A stretch of 64,000 nt of DNA from Paraburkholderia phosphatilytica (GTDB lineage Bacteria > Pseudomonadota > Gammaproteobacteria > Burkholderiales > Burkholderiaceae). Position 1 is the stretch's first letter. Each line of letters starts with the position of its first letter. The position numbers and the translations under genes were made by a program. A model generated the notes under the pieces. The model worked only from the letters and a program-made list of their open reading frames with translations. It made no database searches and was not told the DNA's origin. Location: assembly GCF_003443895.1 (NCBI RefSeq), contig NZ_QQOA01000012.1, positions 63,294-127,293 of the forward strand, given 5' to 3'. This document shows positions 40,225-52,457 of the stretch, piece by piece.

Positions 40225-42309
40225 TCAGCTATTGAAGCCGCGGCCCTGCGCGGCCAGTTCGGCGATCGTTTTCGCCGGCTGCCAGCCGTCGCCGTTCGCC
40301 TGCGACGCATAGCGGCGAATCGAACGCTCGACGTTGTAGAGCCCGACCGCATCCGCGTACAGCATCGGGCCGCCGCGCCACAGCGGGAAGCCGTAGCCCG
40401 TCAGATAGACCATGTCGATGTCCGACGGCTTCGATGCGATGCCTTCCTCGAGAATCTTCGCGCCTTCGTTGACGAGCGCGAACACCAGCCGCTCGACGAT
40501 TTCCTCATCGGCGATCTTGCGGCGCGTCGCACCGACTTCGTTCGAATAGCCGACGATCATCTCGTCGACGAGCTTCGACGGATGCGCGGTGCGATCGCCC
40601 GGCTTGTAGTCGTACCAGCCGCCGCCGGTCTTCTGGCCAAAGCGGCCGGTTTCGCACAGGCGGTCCGCGATCTTCGAGTAGTGCAGATCCGGATGCTCCT
40701 GATAGCGGCGCTTGCGGATCGCCCAGCCGATGTCGTTGCCGGCGAGATCGCTCATCCTGAACGGGCCCATCGCGAAGCCGAATTTTTCGATCGCGCGGTC
40801 CACCTGCTGCGGCAGCGCGCCTTCCTCGAGCATGAACAGCGCCTGACGGATGTACTGTTCGACCATCCGGTTGCCGATGAAGCCGTCGCACACGCCCGAC
40901 ACCACCGCGGTCTTCCTGATCTTCTTCGCGAGCTTCATCACGGTGGCGAGCACGTCTTTCGACGTCTCGCTGCCGCGCACCACTTCCAGCAGCTTCATCA
41001 CGTTCGCCGGGCTGAAGAAGTGCATGCCGACGACGTCCTGCGGACGCTTCGTGAACGCGGCGATGCGGTTCAGGTCGAGCGTCGACGTGTTCGATGCGAG
41101 GATCGCGCCGGGCTTCGCCACTTCGTCGAGCTTTTTGAACACCTGTTCCTTCACGCCGAGTTCCTCGAACACCGCTTCGACGATCAGGTCGGCGTCGTTC
41201 AGATCGTCGTACGACAGCGTCGGGCGGATCAGCGCCATGCGCCCGTCGAGCGCTTCCTGCGTGAGCTTGCCTTTTTTCAGCGTGTTTTCGTAGTTCTTGC
41301 GGATCGTCGCGAGGCCGCGATCGAGCGCGTCCTGCTTCGTTTCGAGCAGCGTGACGGGCAGCCCCGCGTTGACGAAGTTCATCGCGATGCCGCCGCCCAT
41401 CGTGCCCGCGCCGATCACAGCGACCTGGCGGATCTCTCGCGTCGGCGTATCGGACGGCACGTCGGGAATCTTGCTCGCGGCGCGTTCGCCGAAAAACGCG
41501 TGGCGCAGCGCGCGGCTCTCGGGCGTCTGCACGAGCGCGAGGAAGCATTCGCGCTCGAACGCGAGGCCTTTCTCGAAGCCCTGTTTGACACCCGCCTCCA
41601 CCGCATCGATGCACTTGTGCGGCGCCGGAAACTGCTTCGCCATCGATGCGACGGTGTTGCGCGCGAACTGGATGAAGCCCGCCGCATTCGGATGCTCGAT
41701 CTTGCGCTCGCGCAGCTTCGGATGCGGGCCCGCCTGTTCGCCGACCTTGCGCGCACAGGCGAGCGCGGCTTCCAGCAGGTCGCCGTCGGCCATCTCGTCG
41801 AAAAGGCCAGACTGAGCGAGCTGTTCCGACTTCACGGTGGCACCGGAGACGATCATGTTGAGCGCCGCCTCGAGACCGATCGCGCGCGGCAGACGCTGCG
41901 TGCCGCCCGCCCCCGGCAACAGGCCGAGCTTCACTTCGGGCAGCGCGATCTGCGCGCCGGGCGCGGCCACCCGGTAGTGCGCGCCGAGCGCGAGTTCGAG
42001 ACCGCCGCCCATCGCGACGCTGTGGATCGCGGCGACGACCGGCTTCGCGCTGTTCTCGACGGCCTTGATGACCGTGCCGAGCATCGGCTCCTGCAGCGCT
42101 TTCGGCGTGTTGAATTCGGTGATGTCGGCGCCGCCGGAGAACGCCTTGCCGGCGCCGGTGAGCACGATTGCGCGAACGGACGGATCCTGCGCGGCGCGGT
42201 CGAGACCTTCGACGATGCCCTGGCGCGTCGAGTGACCGAGGCCGTTGACCGGCGGATTGTTCAGCGTGATGACGGCGACGCCGTCGCGGGTCGTGTAGTC
42301 GACTGCCAT
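40225..42309 (-). CDS. fadB: Bifunctional enoyl-CoA hydratase/3-hydroxyacyl-CoA dehydrogenase
   Basis: 694 residues. The N-terminal crotonase part has the CoA site AFSGGADI (56-63), the oxyanion segment GGGLELAL (101-108) and [14 protein letters not shown]. The NAD part has GAGTMGGG (300-307) and continues with [14 protein letters not shown]. The C-terminal dimerisation part is similar to FadB/FadJ-type proteins. It performs two beta-oxidation steps; thiolase lies downstream. ATG at 42309 is chosen because of GGAGGCAGGCAG just upstream. fadB or fadJ cannot be told apart here. Confidence 0.9.
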   Translation of the reverse strand: MAVDYTTRDGVAVITLNNPPVNGLGHSTRQGIVEGLDRAAQDPSVRAIVLTGAGKAFSGGADITEFNTPKALQEPMLGTVIKAVENSAKPVVAAIHSVAMGGGLELALGAHYRVAAPGAQIALPEVKLGLLPGAGGTQRLPRAIGLEAALNMIVSGATVKSEQLAQSGLFDEMADGDLLEAALACARKVGEQAGPHPKLRERKIEHPNAAGFIQFARNTVASMAKQFPAPHKCIDAVEAGVKQGFEKGLAFERECFLALVQTPESRALRHAFFGERAASKIPDVPSDTPTREIRQVAVIGAGTMGGGIAMNFVNAGLPVTLLETKQDALDRGLATIRKNYENTLKKGKLTQEALDGRMALIRPTLSYDDLNDADLIVEAVFEELGVKEQVFKKLDEVAKPGAILASNTSTLDLNRIAAFTKRPQDVVGMHFFSPANVMKLLEVVRGSETSKDVLATVMKLAKKIRKTAVVSGVCDGFIGNRMVEQYIRQALFMLEEGALPQQVDRAIEKFGFAMGPFRMSDLAGNDIGWAIRKRRYQEHPDLHYSKIADRLCETGRFGQKTGGGWYDYKPGDRTAHPSKLVDEMIVGYSNEVGATRRKIADEEIVERLVFALVNEGAKILEEGIASKPSDIDMVYLTGYGFPLWRGGPMLYADAVGLYNVERSIRRYASQANGDGWQPAKTIAELAAQGRGFNS

Positions 42310-42501
42310 TCTGCCTGCCTCCATGCGCGTCGGCCGCGCGTTGCATGCGGTCGGATCATTGTCCGACATTCCCTGTCAGCAGGCAGAATACACGACAAAA
42401 GCACGATCGTTCAAATTTTTGCAGCAGTGCGTGCGAAGGCCGCTTCGGGGTCGGGTCGGGGTTGGGTCAGAGAACCCGCGCCGGCGGGCCTCACCGCCGT
42501 T

Positions 42502-44148
42502 TCAGGCTGCGCCTTCGACGGCTCCCGGCAGCTTGTGATCGCGGAACTGGTCGCGCAGCTTGAGCTTCTGCAGCTTGCCCGTCGCCGTGTGCGGCAGTTC
42601 GTCGACGAACGCGACGTCGTCGGGAATCCACCACTTCGCGACCTTGCCCTGGTAGAACGCGAGGAGTTCCTCGCGCGTGACGCTCGCGCCCTCCCGCAGC
42701 ACGACCACCAGCAGCGGCCGTTCGGTCCATTTCGGATGCGCGCAGGCGATGCACGCCGCTTCAGCTACCGCGGGATGCGCGACCGCGACGTTCTCGACGT
42801 CGATCGAGCTGATCCATTCGCCGCCCGACTTGATCACATCCTTGCTGCGGTCGGTGATGTTCAGGAAGCCGTCCTGGTCGATCGTTGCGACGTCGCCGGT
42901 CGGAAACCAGCCGTCGACGAGCGGCGACGCATCGCTGCGAAAGTACCGGTCGATCACCCACGGACCGCGCACGTGCAGATCGCCGAACGCGACGCCGTCC
43001 CACGGCAGCTCGTGGCCGTCCTCGCCGACGATCTTCATGTCGACGCCGAACATCGCGCGGCCCTGCTTTTCGAGCAGCTTGCGTTGCGCTTCGGGTGGGC
43101 GCTGGGTCTGCTCGAAGTTGAGCTTCGACAGCGTGCCGAGCGGCGACATCTCGGTCATGCCCCACGCATGAATGACCTCGACGCCGTAGTCCTGCTGGAA
43201 CGTGGCGAGCATCGCGGGCGGACACGCGGACCCGCCGATGATCGTGCGCTCGAGCGACGAGAACTTCGCGCCGATCTCCTTCACGTGCCGCAGCAGCCCC
43301 ATCCACACGGTCGGCACGCCGGCCGAGAACGTGACGCGCTCGGCCTCCATCAGTTCGTACAGCGACTTGCCGTCGAGATCCTTGCCGGGCAGCACGAGCT
43401 TCGAGCCGGCCAGCGCCGACGCGTGCGGAATGCCCCACGCGTTGACGTGGAACATCGGCACGACGGGCAGCACAGAGTCGCGCGTCGACAGTCCCATCGC
43501 GTCGGGCATCGCCGCACCGAACGCGTGCAGCACCGACGAGCGGTGCGTGTAAAGCGCGCCTTTCGGATTGCCGGTGGTGCCGGACGTATAGCAGAGGTAC
43601 GACGCGCTCAGCTCGTCGAGCACCGGCCAGTCGAACTCGCCATCCTGCGCGGCGAGCAGCGTTTCATACGACAGCACCGGCGTCTGCATCGCGGGCAGAT
43701 GCGCTTCGTCCGTGAGCGCGATCCAGCCGCGCACCTTCGGGCACTGCGGCGCGAGCGCATCGACCAGCGCGGCGAAGGTCGTGTCGAACAGCACGTAGCT
43801 GTCGTCCGCATGACTGACGATGTACGCGATCTGGTCGCAGAAGAGGCGCGGATTGATCGTGTGGCACACGGCGCCGTAACCCGCCACGCCGTAGTAGGCC
43901 TCGACGTGCCGGTAGCCGTTCCACGCGAGCGTGGCGATCCGCTCGCCGCGTTGCACGCCGAGCGCCGCGAGCGCCTGCGCGAGCTGCTTCGCGCGCCGCT
44001 CGCAGTCCCGCCAGGTGTAGCGGTGCAGATCGCCCTCGATCCGCCGCGACACGATCCCGGCGTCGCCGTTGTAGCGCGCCGCGTGCGCGAGCAGCGCGGA
44101 TACGTTGAGCGGCATGTCCATCATCTGCCCGAAGAGCGGCGTCGTCAT
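42502..44148 (-). CDS. Medium/long-chain acyl-CoA ligase
   Basis: 548 residues of the adenylate-forming superfamily. The P-loop is [11 protein letters not shown] (187-197), then [13 protein letters not shown] and [16 protein letters not shown], with a hinge [13 protein letters not shown]. Length matches FadD-like 'medium-chain' ligases with a [17 protein letters not shown]-terminus. It activates fatty acids for the enzymes encoded downstream. Divergent from selO. Confidence 0.9.
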   Translation of the reverse strand: MTTPLFGQMMDMPLNVSALLAHAARYNGDAGIVSRRIEGDLHRYTWRDCERRAKQLAQALAALGVQRGERIATLAWNGYRHVEAYYGVAGYGAVCHTINPRLFCDQIAYIVSHADDSYVLFDTTFAALVDALAPQCPKVRGWIALTDEAHLPAMQTPVLSYETLLAAQDGEFDWPVLDELSASYLCYTSGTTGNPKGALYTHRSSVLHAFGAAMPDAMGLSTRDSVLPVVPMFHVNAWGIPHASALAGSKLVLPGKDLDGKSLYELMEAERVTFSAGVPTVWMGLLRHVKEIGAKFSSLERTIIGGSACPPAMLATFQQDYGVEVIHAWGMTEMSPLGTLSKLNFEQTQRPPEAQRKLLEKQGRAMFGVDMKIVGEDGHELPWDGVAFGDLHVRGPWVIDRYFRSDASPLVDGWFPTGDVATIDQDGFLNITDRSKDVIKSGGEWISSIDVENVAVAHPAVAEAACIACAHPKWTERPLLVVVLREGASVTREELLAFYQGKVAKWWIPDDVAFVDELPHTATGKLQKLKLRDQFRDHKLPGAVEGAA

Positions 44149-44301
44149 GCGCGGTGTCTCCGTTGTTGTGTCCCGCACCGGATGCGGCGCCTGTGGCGCC
44201 GCTTCAGCCGGCCTCCCGCGGGGATCGCACCACGCCGGGGCGCCGGCCTGCGCCGCCGCGGGTGCGGACTTACAATATCGGTTAATCCAGAGGCGCTCAA
44301 C

Positions 44302-45906
44302 ATGTCGTTTTCCCGAAGCAATGCGGCGACGCTCGCCGCTTCTCCCGCCGACGAATCGCACGGGTCGGCTACCAGGATGGCCGCTACGATGGCTGAGGTA
44401 TCAGCCGCGATCGACTCCCGCCGCGAAGGTTCATTCGGCTCGCTCGGCTCCGCGTTCATGACGCGGCTTCCCGCGGCACCGCTGCCTTCGCCGTACGTGG
44501 TCGGCTTTTCAAAGGACGCGGCGGCGATGCTGGGCTTCGCGCCATCGGTCGCCGACGACCCCGCTTTCGCGGACTACTTCGCGGGCAATCCCACGCCCGA
44601 CTGGCCGCAGCCGTCGCTCCCGTACGCATCGGTCTATTCGGGCCACCAGTTCGGCGTCTGGGCCGGCCAGCTCGGCGACGGGCGCGCGCTCGGTCTCGGC
44701 GAAGTCGACCATGCGGGCATGCGCTACGAGCTGCAACTGAAGGGCGCGGGCCTTACGCCCTATTCGCGGATGGGCGATGGGCGCGCGGTGCTGCGCTCGT
44801 CGATTCGCGAATATCTGTGCTCGGAAGCGATGCATCACCTCGGCATTCCGACCACGCGCGCGCTCGCCGTGATCGGCTCCGACCAGCCGGTGCGCCGCGA
44901 GGAAATCGAAACGGCCGCTGTGGTCACGCGCGTGTCGACGAGCTTCGTGCGCTTCGGACACTTCGAGCATTTCTATTCGCAGGATCGCGTCGACGATCTG
45001 CGCACGCTCGCCGATCACGTGATCGACCGCTTCTATCCGCAGTGCAGGGAGCAGGACGACCCGTATCTCGCGTTGCTGGGCGAAGCGGTGCGGACCACCG
45101 CGGACCTGATGGTGGACTGGCAGGCGGTCGGCTTCTGTCACGGCGTGATGAATACGGACAACATGTCGATCCTCGGCCTCACGATCGACTACGGCCCGTT
45201 CGGCTTCATCGACGGCTTCGACGCGAACCACATCTGCAACCACTCCGATTCGCAGGGCCGCTATTCGTACCGGCGCCAGCCGCAGGTCGGCTACTGGAAC
45301 CTGTTCTGCCTCGCGCAGGCGCTGCTGCCGCTGCTTGGCGCGCAGTACGGCGAAGCGAAGCGCAACGAACGCGCGATCGAAGACGCGCAGCGCGTGCTCG
45401 AAGGCTTCAAGGCGCGCTTCGCCCCGGGGCTCGAAGCGCGAACGCGCGCGAAGCTCGGCCTCGAACTGGAGCGCGACGGCGACGACCAGCTCGTCAACGC
45501 GCTGTTCGAAGTCATGCACAAGAACCGCGCGGATTTCACGCTGACGTTCCGCCATCTCGCGAAGCTGTCGAAGCACGACGCGAGCGGCGACGCGCCCGCG
45601 CGCGACCTGTTTCTCGATCGCGCCGCGTTCGACGCCTGGGCGAACGACTACCGCCGTCGGCTGTCCGAAGAACCGCGCGACGACGCCGCGCGCGCGGTTG
45701 CAATGAACCGGATCAACCCCAGATTCGTGCTGCGCAATCACCTGGCCGAAACAGCGATCCGCCACGCGCGCGAGAAGGACTTCACGGAACTCGAACGTCT
45801 CGCCGCGGTGCTGCGCCATCCGTTCGACGAACAGCCGGAACACGACGCCTACGCGGGCCTGCCGCCTGACTGGGCAAGCTCGCTGGAAGTGAGCTGTTCG
45901 TCGTGA
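44302..45906 (+). CDS. selO: SelO protein adenylyltransferase (YdiU)
   Basis: 534 residues of a pseudokinase that transfers AMP to protein hydroxyls under oxidative stress. Conserved segments [49 protein letters not shown] and [20 protein letters not shown] are visible. It ends SCSS, where animal SelO has selenocysteine. The 45-residue N-terminal lead is specific. The ATG is preceded by a TACAAT -10-like box (44271) but no clear -35. The huge frame upstream is antisense. Next gene is msrB, matching a redox-stress role. Confidence 0.92.
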   Translation: MSFSRSNAATLAASPADESHGSATRMAATMAEVSAAIDSRREGSFGSLGSAFMTRLPAAPLPSPYVVGFSKDAAAMLGFAPSVADDPAFADYFAGNPTPDWPQPSLPYASVYSGHQFGVWAGQLGDGRALGLGEVDHAGMRYELQLKGAGLTPYSRMGDGRAVLRSSIREYLCSEAMHHLGIPTTRALAVIGSDQPVRREEIETAAVVTRVSTSFVRFGHFEHFYSQDRVDDLRTLADHVIDRFYPQCREQDDPYLALLGEAVRTTADLMVDWQAVGFCHGVMNTDNMSILGLTIDYGPFGFIDGFDANHICNHSDSQGRYSYRRQPQVGYWNLFCLAQALLPLLGAQYGEAKRNERAIEDAQRVLEGFKARFAPGLEARTRAKLGLELERDGDDQLVNALFEVMHKNRADFTLTFRHLAKLSKHDASGDAPARDLFLDRAAFDAWANDYRRRLSEEPRDDAARAVAMNRINPRFVLRNHLAETAIRHAREKDFTELERLAAVLRHPFDEQPEHDAYAGLPPDWASSLEVSCSS

Positions 45907-45958
45907 CGCCAACTTCACTCATCAGTCAACGCCACGAGCCTTCGATCAGGACAACACC

Positions 45959-46378
45959 ATGAGCCACGACGATCACGATACCGACGCCTACCCTGTGCAG
46001 AAAGACGACGCCGAATGGCGCAAGCAGCTCTCCGAGATGGAGTACGAAGTGACGCGCCACGCGGCCACCGAGCGCGCGTTCACCGGCCGCTACTGGGACC
46101 ACTGGGACCGCGGTGTCTATCACTGCGTCGCGTGCGGCACGCCGCTCTTCGAATCGGACACGAAGTTCGACGCCGGCTGCGGCTGGCCCAGCTACTTCAA
46201 GCCGCTCAACGGCGAGGTGATTCAGGAGAAGACCGACCGCACGCACGGCATGCTGCGCATCGAGGTGCGCTGCAAACAGTGCGGCTCGCACCTCGGCCAC
46301 GTGTTCGAAGACGGCCCGGCGCCGACGGGCCTCAGGTACTGCATCAACTCGGCTGCGCTACAATTCGAGCCCAAGTGA
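45959..46378 (+). CDS. msrB: Peptide-methionine (R)-S-oxide reductase
   Basis: 139 residues. Zinc ligands C56/C59 and C105/C108, and the catalytic Cys C128 in LRYCINS, define MsrB. It repairs oxidised methionine in proteins. It lies 53 bases downstream of selO, which also protects proteins under oxidative stress. A strong GCCGGGC hairpin follows (46420). Confidence 0.95.
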   Translation: MSHDDHDTDAYPVQKDDAEWRKQLSEMEYEVTRHAATERAFTGRYWDHWDRGVYHCVACGTPLFESDTKFDAGCGWPSYFKPLNGEVIQEKTDRTHGMLRIEVRCKQCGSHLGHVFEDGPAPTGLRYCINSAALQFEPK

Positions 46379-46419
46379 CGTAACCCGGACCCGCGCCGGG
46401 CTGCGCGCCGACGGTGAAC

Positions 46420-46437
46420 GCCGGGCTCGTGCCCGGC
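46420..46437 (+). terminator. Hairpin after msrB
   Basis: GCCGGGC-TCGT-GCCCGGC at 46420-46437, without a proper T-run. Probably limits transcription or protects the 3' end. Confidence 0.35.
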
Positions 46438-46510
46438 GCGCGAACACCGCCGGCCTCACGACGCGGGCGCCGCGCCCTGTCCTTCTGCGCCTGTCCAGCA
46501 CGCATCGTCT

Positions 46511-46549
46511 GCGTGTTTTTTGCGCGCTTTTTTGCGCGTTTTTTGCGAG
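46511..46549. repeat. Triple T-tract repeat before yciB
   Basis: Three copies of GCGyGyTTTTTT in a row (46511-46549), just before the yciB start. Function unknown. Confidence 0.4.
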
Positions 46550-46563
46550 CCCCCGGCCAGACA

Positions 46564-47097
46564 ATGAAATTTCTGTTCGATCTGTTCCCGATCATTCTGT
46601 TCTTCGTCGCGTTCAAGGTGTGGGGCATCTTCACCGCGACCGCCGTCGCGATCGTCGCGACGCTCGTGCAGATCGCGTGGGTCGCGTTCCGCCACCGCAA
46701 GGTGGACCCGATGCTGTGGGTGAGCCTCGGCGTCGTGACGGTGTTCGGCGGCGCGACGCTCGTGCTGCACAACGACACGTTCATCAAGTGGAAACCCACC
46801 GTGCTCTACTGGGTCTTCTCGGTCGCGCTGCTGGCTTCGCAACTCGGCTTCGGCAAGAACCTGATCGAAGCGATGATGGGCAAGCAGGTCACGCTGCCGC
46901 ACCGCGTGTGGAACCAGTTGAATCTCGTGTGGGCCGTGTTCTTCGTGCTGCTCGGTCTCCTGAACCTGTATGTGGCCTTCCACTACTCGCTCGATGCGTG
47001 GGTCAACTTCAAGCTGTTCGGCGCGACGGGTTGCCTCATCGTGTTCATTCTCGGGCAGAGCCTGTGGCTCGCGAAGTATATGAAGGAAGAAGAGTGA
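46564..47097 (+). CDS. yciB: Septation protein A / YciB
   Basis: 177 residues, inner membrane protein with five to six membrane helices ([51 protein letters not shown]). The start segment [14 protein letters not shown] is the usual YciB/IspZ N-terminus. Takes part in envelope synthesis and cell division. Start ATG 46564; upstream frame is not coding. It is followed by bolA after 2 bases. Confidence 0.95.
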   Translation: MKFLFDLFPIILFFVAFKVWGIFTATAVAIVATLVQIAWVAFRHRKVDPMLWVSLGVVTVFGGATLVLHNDTFIKWKPTVLYWVFSVALLASQLGFGKNLIEAMMGKQVTLPHRVWNQLNLVWAVFFVLLGLLNLYVAFHYSLDAWVNFKLFGATGCLIVFILGQSLWLAKYMKEEE

Positions 47098-47099
47098 CG

Positions 47100-47411
47100 A
47101 TGAGCGATGCTTTCCTCAACGCGTCGCCCGAAGCGCGCATTGTGATGATCGATGCGCGGCTGCGCGCGGCGCTCGAACCGGTCGCGGTTCTCGAGATTCG
47201 CGACGACAGCGCACAGCACGCGGGCCATGCCGGAGCGGCCGCCGGCGGCCACTTCAGCGTGACGATCGTGGCGCCGGCGTTCGCGGGCAAGCCGCGGGTC
47301 GCCCGCCACCGGCTGGTGTATGATGCGCTGGCCGACGCAATGCAGCGCGGCATCCATGCACTGGCGATCACGGCTTACACGCCCGAAGAATTCGCTGCGT
47401 TGCGCCCTTAG
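47100..47411 (+). CDS. bolA: BolA family protein
   Basis: 103 residues. Pattern RLRAALEPVAVLEIRDDSAQ at the start and GKPRVARHRLVYDALADAM at the end is typical of BolA. BolA works with monothiol glutaredoxins in Fe-S traffic and with cell-shape control. ATG 47100 starts two bases after the yciB stop, and the isomerase gene follows, so yciB-bolA-ppi looks like an operon. Confidence 0.9.
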   Translation: MSDAFLNASPEARIVMIDARLRAALEPVAVLEIRDDSAQHAGHAGAAAGGHFSVTIVAPAFAGKPRVARHRLVYDALADAMQRGIHALAITAYTPEEFAALRP

Positions 47412-47462
47412 GTGCTCTCAGGTGCGCGTCAAATCCCGTTTTTGCCCCGTCAGGAAAACTTC

Positions 47463-48242
47463 ATGATTCTGAATAAAACCCGTCTTTGGGTCGCGACGGC
47501 TGCGTTCGCGGCCGCGCCAGCGTTCGCACAGAATATCGCCGTCGTGAACGGCACGCCGATCCCGAAGTCGCGTGTCGATGCGCTCGTCAGCCAGCTCGTC
47601 AAGCAGGGTCAGCAGGATTCGCCGCAACTGCAGGCAGCGGTGCGTGAAGAGCTGATCAACCGCGAGATCCTGATGCAGGAAGCGGCCCGCCGCGGCCTGC
47701 CGACGCGTCCGGACATCAAGGCGCAGATCGCCGTCGCCGACCAGACCGTCGTGCTGCGCGCGCTGATCGAAGACGTGATGAAGAACGAGCAGCCCACCGA
47801 CGCCGAGGTGAAAGCCCGCTACGACCAGCTCGTGAAGCAGGCGGGCGGCAAGGAATATCACCTGCACCACATCCTCGTCGACAACGAGCAGCAGGCGAAG
47901 GACCTGATCGCGAAGATCAAGGGCGGCGCGAGCTTCGAAGACCTCGCGAAGCAGTACTCGAAGGACCCGGGTTCCGCGAAGAATGGCGGCGACCTCGACT
48001 GGTCGGATCCGAAGGCCTACGTGCCGGAATTCGCCACGGCCGCCGAGCATCTGCAGAAAGGCCAGATGACCGACACGCCGGTGCATACGCAGTTCGGCTG
48101 GCACATCATCCGTCTCGACGACGTCCGCGACGTCACGCCGCCGCCGCTCGATTCGGTGAAGCCGCAGATCGTGCAGCAGATCCAGCAGGAAAAGCTGCAG
48201 GCATTCGAAGAGAATCTGCGCAAGCAGGCGAAGATCCAGTAA
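47463..48242 (+). CDS. Periplasmic PpiC-type peptidyl-prolyl isomerase
   Basis: 259 residues. Signal peptide 1-22 (WVATAAFAAAPAFA), a helical part, then a parvulin domain (YHLHHILVDNEQQAKDLI through GWHIIRLDDVRD). Foldase or chaperone for exported proteins in the style of PrsA/SurA. The gene ends in a strong terminator (48297-48322). Start 47463 has AGGAAAACTTC. Confidence 0.92.
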   Translation: MILNKTRLWVATAAFAAAPAFAQNIAVVNGTPIPKSRVDALVSQLVKQGQQDSPQLQAAVREELINREILMQEAARRGLPTRPDIKAQIAVADQTVVLRALIEDVMKNEQPTDAEVKARYDQLVKQAGGKEYHLHHILVDNEQQAKDLIAKIKGGASFEDLAKQYSKDPGSAKNGGDLDWSDPKAYVPEFATAAEHLQKGQMTDTPVHTQFGWHIIRLDDVRDVTPPPLDSVKPQIVQQIQQEKLQAFEENLRKQAKIQ

Positions 48243-48296
48243 CGCGCGCGGGCGCACGTAGCCGCCCGCGGTATCTCGCCAGATCTTGCACGCAGC

Positions 48297-48322
48297 AAAA
48301 AGCCGCCCTCGGGCGGCTTTTT
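48297..48322 (+). terminator. Rho-independent terminator after PPIase
   Basis: AGCCGCCC-TC-GGGCGGCT at 48301-48318 flanked by an A-run and T-run, so it may stop transcripts from both directions (purL converges from the right). Confidence 0.85.
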
Positions 48323-48377
48323 GTTTTTGATGCCCAGGCGGCGCTGCGTCGGGACGCAGCGCCCAGCTCAACTCACC

Positions 48378-51300
48378 TCAACCCAGCCAGCGGCGCGCGT
48401 TCTGGAACACACGGATCCACGGGCTCGCCTCGCCCCAGCCTTCCGGATGCCAGCTCATCTGCACCGTGCGATGTACGCGCTCCATGTGCGGCATCAGTAC
48501 CGTGAAGCGGCCATCGGCGGTGGTGACCGACGTAATGCCGTTCGGCGATCCGTTCGGGTTGAACGGATACTGCTCGGTCGGCAGGCCGCGATGGTCGACG
48601 TAGCGCATCGCCACCGCCGCCTTCGCGGCGTCGCCCTGCTGCGAGAAATCTGCAAAGCCTTCGCCGTGCGCGATCGCGACCGGAATGCGCGAGCCTTCCA
48701 TGCCTGCGAAGAAGATGGACGGCGAGCTTTGCACTTCGACCAGCGAGAAACGCGCCTCGAACTTCTCCGACTTGTTGCGCGTGAACTTCGGCCACGCGTC
48801 GGCGCCCGGAATCAGCGACGCGAGCGAGCTCATCATCTGGCAGCCATTGCAGATGCCGAGCGCGAACGTGTCGCCACGGCCGAAGAACGCCGCGAACATG
48901 TCGGCCAGCTGCGGATTGAAGCGGATCGTCTTCGCCCAGCCTTCGCCCGCGCCGAGCACGTCGCCATACGAGAAGCCGCCGCATGCGACGGCGCCCGTGA
49001 AGTCCGCGAGTGTCGCGCGGCCCGCAAGCAGGTCGCTCATGTGGACATCGTGCGCATCGAAGCCCGCGCGGTCGAATGCGTACGCCGTTTCGAGGTGCGA
49101 GTTCACGCCCTGCTCGCGCAGGATCGCGACGCGTGGGCGCGCGCCCTTGCCGATGAACGGAGCCGCGACGTCTTGCGAGAGATCGAAGCTCAGATGCGTG
49201 CTGATGCCCGGATCCGCGGCATCGAGCAGCGTGTCGTGCTCGGCATCCGCGCAGGCCGGATTGTCGCGCAGACGCGCGATGCGCCAGCTCACGTCGTCCC
49301 ACGCGCGATGCAGTTCGGCGCGCGGCGCGTCGAAAATCTTCTTCGCGTCGCGCCACACTTCGAGCGTGTCGAGTTCGTTCAGCTTGCCGATCACGTGTGA
49401 GCACGCGGACAAACCGTGTTCGCGCAGCACGCCGAGCACCGCGTCGCGATCCGCCGCGCGCACCTGCACCACCGCGCCGAGTTCTTCCGAGAACAGCGCG
49501 CGGATCGTGCGATCGTCGCGGCGGCCGCTCGTCTGCTTCGCCCAGTCTTTCGCGTCGCCGTAGTCGAACTCGTGGTTCTGGTCGAGTGTCAGCATGTCGA
49601 CGTTCAGCGACACGCCGACGTGACCCGCGAACGCCATTTCCGCGACCGTCGCCCACAGGCCGCCGTCGGAGCGGTCGTGATACGCGAGCAGCCTGCCGTC
49701 CGCATTCAGCGCCTGGATCGCCGTGAAGAAGCGCTTCAGATCTTCCGCGTCGTCGACGTCGGGCACCGCATCGCCGACCTGCTGCGTGACCTGCGCGAGA
49801 ATGCTGCCGCCCAGCCGGTTCTTGCCGCGGCCGAGATCGATCACCAGCAGCACCGTTTCGCCGACCTCCGCCGTGCGACGCAGTTGCGGCGTCAGATGGC
49901 GGCGCACGTCGTCGACCGGCGCGAACGCCGAGATGATCAGCGACACCGGCGCGACGACTTCCTTCGCGACGCCCGCGTCGCTCCACTTCGTGCGCATCGA
50001 CAGCGAATCCTTGCCGACCGGAATGCCGATGCCGAGCGCCGGGCACAGTTCCATGCCGATCGCCTTCACGGTATCGAACAGCGCCGCGTCTTCGCCGGGG
50101 CTGCCGCACGCGGCCATCCAGTTCGCGGAGAGTTTCAGTTTATCCAGCGACGCGATCGGCGCGGCCGCGATGTTCGTGATCGCCTCGCCGACCGCCATGC
50201 GACCCGATGCGGGCGCATCGATCACCGCGAGCGGCGTGCGCTCGGCCATCGTCATCGCTTCGCCATGGAAGCCCGCGTAGTCCATCGTGGTGATCGCGCA
50301 GTCGGCCACCGGCACCTGCCACGGACCGACCATCTGGTCGCGCACGCTGGTGCCGCCCACCGAGCGGTCGCCGATCGTGATGAGGAACGACTTGCTCGCG
50401 ACTGTCGGATGACGCAGCACGCTCGCCGCGACTTCGGACAGGTTGATGCCGGTCACGTCGACCGGACGAAGCTCGGTGGATTCGCGCTTCACGTCGCGAT
50501 GCATGCGCGGCGCCTTGCCGAGCAGCACTTCCATCGGCATGTCGACGGGCTCGTGTTGGTCGCTTGCCTGCTTTTCAGTATCGATCAGCTGCAGTTGCCG
50601 TTCCGCCGTCGCCACGCCGACGACCGCGAACGGGCAACGCTCGCGCTCGCAGATCGCTTCGAACATCGGCAGATGCTCGGGCCCAATCGCGAGCACATAG
50701 CGCTCCTGTGCTTCGTTCGACCAGATCTCGCGCGGCGACAGACCGCTCTCTTCGAGCTGCACCTTGCGCAGTTCGAAACGCGCGCCCTTGTCCGCGCCGT
50801 CGACGAGTTCCGGGAACGCGTTCGACAGACCGCCCGCTCCGACGTCGTGGATGCTCAGGATCGGATTGCCGTCGCCCAGCTGCCAGCACGAGTTGATCAC
50901 TTCCTGCGCACGCCGCTCGATTTCCGGGTTGCCGCGCTGCACGGAATCGAAGTCGAGTTCGGCCGTATTGGTGCCGGTGGCCATCGAACTCGCGGCTCCG
51001 CCGCCCATGCCGATCCGCATGCCGGGACCGCCGATCTGGATCAGCAGCGACCCTTCCGGCAGATCGTGCTTGTGCGTGTGCTGGTCCGAGATGTTGCCGA
51101 TGCCGCCCGCGATCATGATCGGCTTGTGATAGCCGCGCACGCGGCCGCCGACGTTCTGCTCGTACACACGGAAGTAGCCGCCGAGATTCGGCCGGCCGAA
51201 TTCGTTGTTGAATGCCGCGCCGCCGAGCGGCCCGTCGATCATGATCTGCAGCGGCGACGCGATGCGGTCCGGGCGGCCATAGGCGCCCGCCTGCTGTTCC

Positions 51301-52457
51301 GGATTGCGCTCCGCGACCGGCTGCAATGCGTCGCCCGCGTTTTCCCAGCGCTCCACGGCATCCGGCAGTTCGAGGTTCGACACCGTGAAGCCAGTGAGAC
51401 CGGCCTTCGGACGCGCGCCGCGGCCCGTCGCGCCTTCGTCGCGGATTTCGCCGCCCGCGCCGGTCGCGGCGCCGGGGAATGGCGAGATCGCGGTGGGGTG
51501 GTTGTGCGTCTCCACCTTCATCAGCGTGTGCGTGAGTTCGGTGTGGCGGCCGTATTTTTCGGCCGGCGCGTTCGCCGCGTTGCCGGCATCGGCAGCGTTA
51601 CGCGGGAACCAGCGCTCGGCCTGCGCGCCCCGCATGATCGCCGAGTTGTCCGAGTACGCGACGATGGTGCCCTGCGGATTCAGCTTCTCGGTGTTACGAA
51701 TCATCTGGAACAGCGAGATGTCCTGCTTCTCGCCGTCGATCGTCCATTGCGCGTTGAAGATCTTGTGGCGGCAGTGCTCGCTGTTCGCCTGCGCGAACAT
51801 CATCAGCTCGACGTCGGTCGGGTTGCGGTCGAGTTTCGTGAACGCATCGACGAGGTAGTCGATCTCGTCGTCGGCGAGCGCGAGGCCCAGTTCCGCATTG
51901 GCCTCTTCCAGAGCCTTGCGGCCGTGCTTCAGCACATCCACCGACTGCAGCGGCTTCGCCGGCAGTTCGTCGAACAGGTGCTGCGCCGCGTCGCGCGACG
52001 GCGCGACGCTCTCGGTCATGCGGTCGTGCAGCGCGGTCGCCACCGCCACGCGGGCCTCGTCGGACAAGAGCTTCTTGCCGCCGAGCAGACCCGTCTTCAG
52101 GATCACCGTGTACTCGACGCCGCGTTCGATGCGGCGCACCTGCGTGAGGCCGCAGTGATGCGCGATGTCGGTCGCCTTGCTCGCCCACGGCGAGACGGTG
52201 CCGAAGCGCGGCACCACGAGGAAGGTCTCCGCCGCGCCGCGCTCCTTGCCGGCGTCGAACGGTTCGCCGTAGTGCATCAGCGCGTCGATCTTCGCGCTGT
52301 CTTCAGCGGACAGCGGCGAGGCCGCTTTGACGAAATGCAGGAACTGGCCACGCACGCCGACGATATTCGCGTCGATACGTTGCAGCGTGTCGAGCAGGCG
52401 GGTTTGACGGAAGTCGGAGAGGGCCGAAGCGCCGGGGAAACACGAGAAGTGAGCCAT
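48378..52457 (-). CDS. purL: Phosphoribosylformylglycinamidine synthase
   Basis: 1359 residues, the large single-chain form of the fourth purine-synthesis step (FGAR + Gln + ATP to FGAM). N-terminal part, linker, two AIRS-type repeats ([39 protein letters not shown]) and a C-terminal glutamine amidotransferase with catalytic Cys in [13 protein letters not shown] and a His/Glu toward the end ([21 protein letters not shown]). ATG at 52457 is selected; the 37-residue extension upstream reads into the promoter region. The TATAAT box at 52521-52526 lies about 65 bases upstream. Confidence 0.96.
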   Translation of the reverse strand: MAHFSCFPGASALSDFRQTRLLDTLQRIDANIVGVRGQFLHFVKAASPLSAEDSAKIDALMHYGEPFDAGKERGAAETFLVVPRFGTVSPWASKATDIAHHCGLTQVRRIERGVEYTVILKTGLLGGKKLLSDEARVAVATALHDRMTESVAPSRDAAQHLFDELPAKPLQSVDVLKHGRKALEEANAELGLALADDEIDYLVDAFTKLDRNPTDVELMMFAQANSEHCRHKIFNAQWTIDGEKQDISLFQMIRNTEKLNPQGTIVAYSDNSAIMRGAQAERWFPRNAADAGNAANAPAEKYGRHTELTHTLMKVETHNHPTAISPFPGAATGAGGEIRDEGATGRGARPKAGLTGFTVSNLELPDAVERWENAGDALQPVAERNPEQQAGAYGRPDRIASPLQIMIDGPLGGAAFNNEFGRPNLGGYFRVYEQNVGGRVRGYHKPIMIAGGIGNISDQHTHKHDLPEGSLLIQIGGPGMRIGMGGGAASSMATGTNTAELDFDSVQRGNPEIERRAQEVINSCWQLGDGNPILSIHDVGAGGLSNAFPELVDGADKGARFELRKVQLEESGLSPREIWSNEAQERYVLAIGPEHLPMFEAICERERCPFAVVGVATAERQLQLIDTEKQASDQHEPVDMPMEVLLGKAPRMHRDVKRESTELRPVDVTGINLSEVAASVLRHPTVASKSFLITIGDRSVGGTSVRDQMVGPWQVPVADCAITTMDYAGFHGEAMTMAERTPLAVIDAPASGRMAVGEAITNIAAAPIASLDKLKLSANWMAACGSPGEDAALFDTVKAIGMELCPALGIGIPVGKDSLSMRTKWSDAGVAKEVVAPVSLIISAFAPVDDVRRHLTPQLRRTAEVGETVLLVIDLGRGKNRLGGSILAQVTQQVGDAVPDVDDAEDLKRFFTAIQALNADGRLLAYHDRSDGGLWATVAEMAFAGHVGVSLNVDMLTLDQNHEFDYGDAKDWAKQTSGRRDDRTIRALFSEELGAVVQVRAADRDAVLGVLREHGLSACSHVIGKLNELDTLEVWRDAKKIFDAPRAELHRAWDDVSWRIARLRDNPACADAEHDTLLDAADPGISTHLSFDLSQDVAAPFIGKGARPRVAILREQGVNSHLETAYAFDRAGFDAHDVHMSDLLAGRATLADFTGAVACGGFSYGDVLGAGEGWAKTIRFNPQLADMFAAFFGRGDTFALGICNGCQMMSSLASLIPGADAWPKFTRNKSEKFEARFSLVEVQSSPSIFFAGMEGSRIPVAIAHGEGFADFSQQGDAAKAAVAMRYVDHRGLPTEQYPFNPNGSPNGITSVTTADGRFTVLMPHMERVHRTVQMSWHPEGWGEASPWIRVFQNARRWLG

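Noticed and set aside
39736..45906. 2056-codon open frame on the plus strand
   Set aside because: Antisense to pncA, fadB and the acyl-CoA ligase; the high-GC codon bias keeps the opposite frame open. Only its last 535 codons (selO, from 44302) are real.
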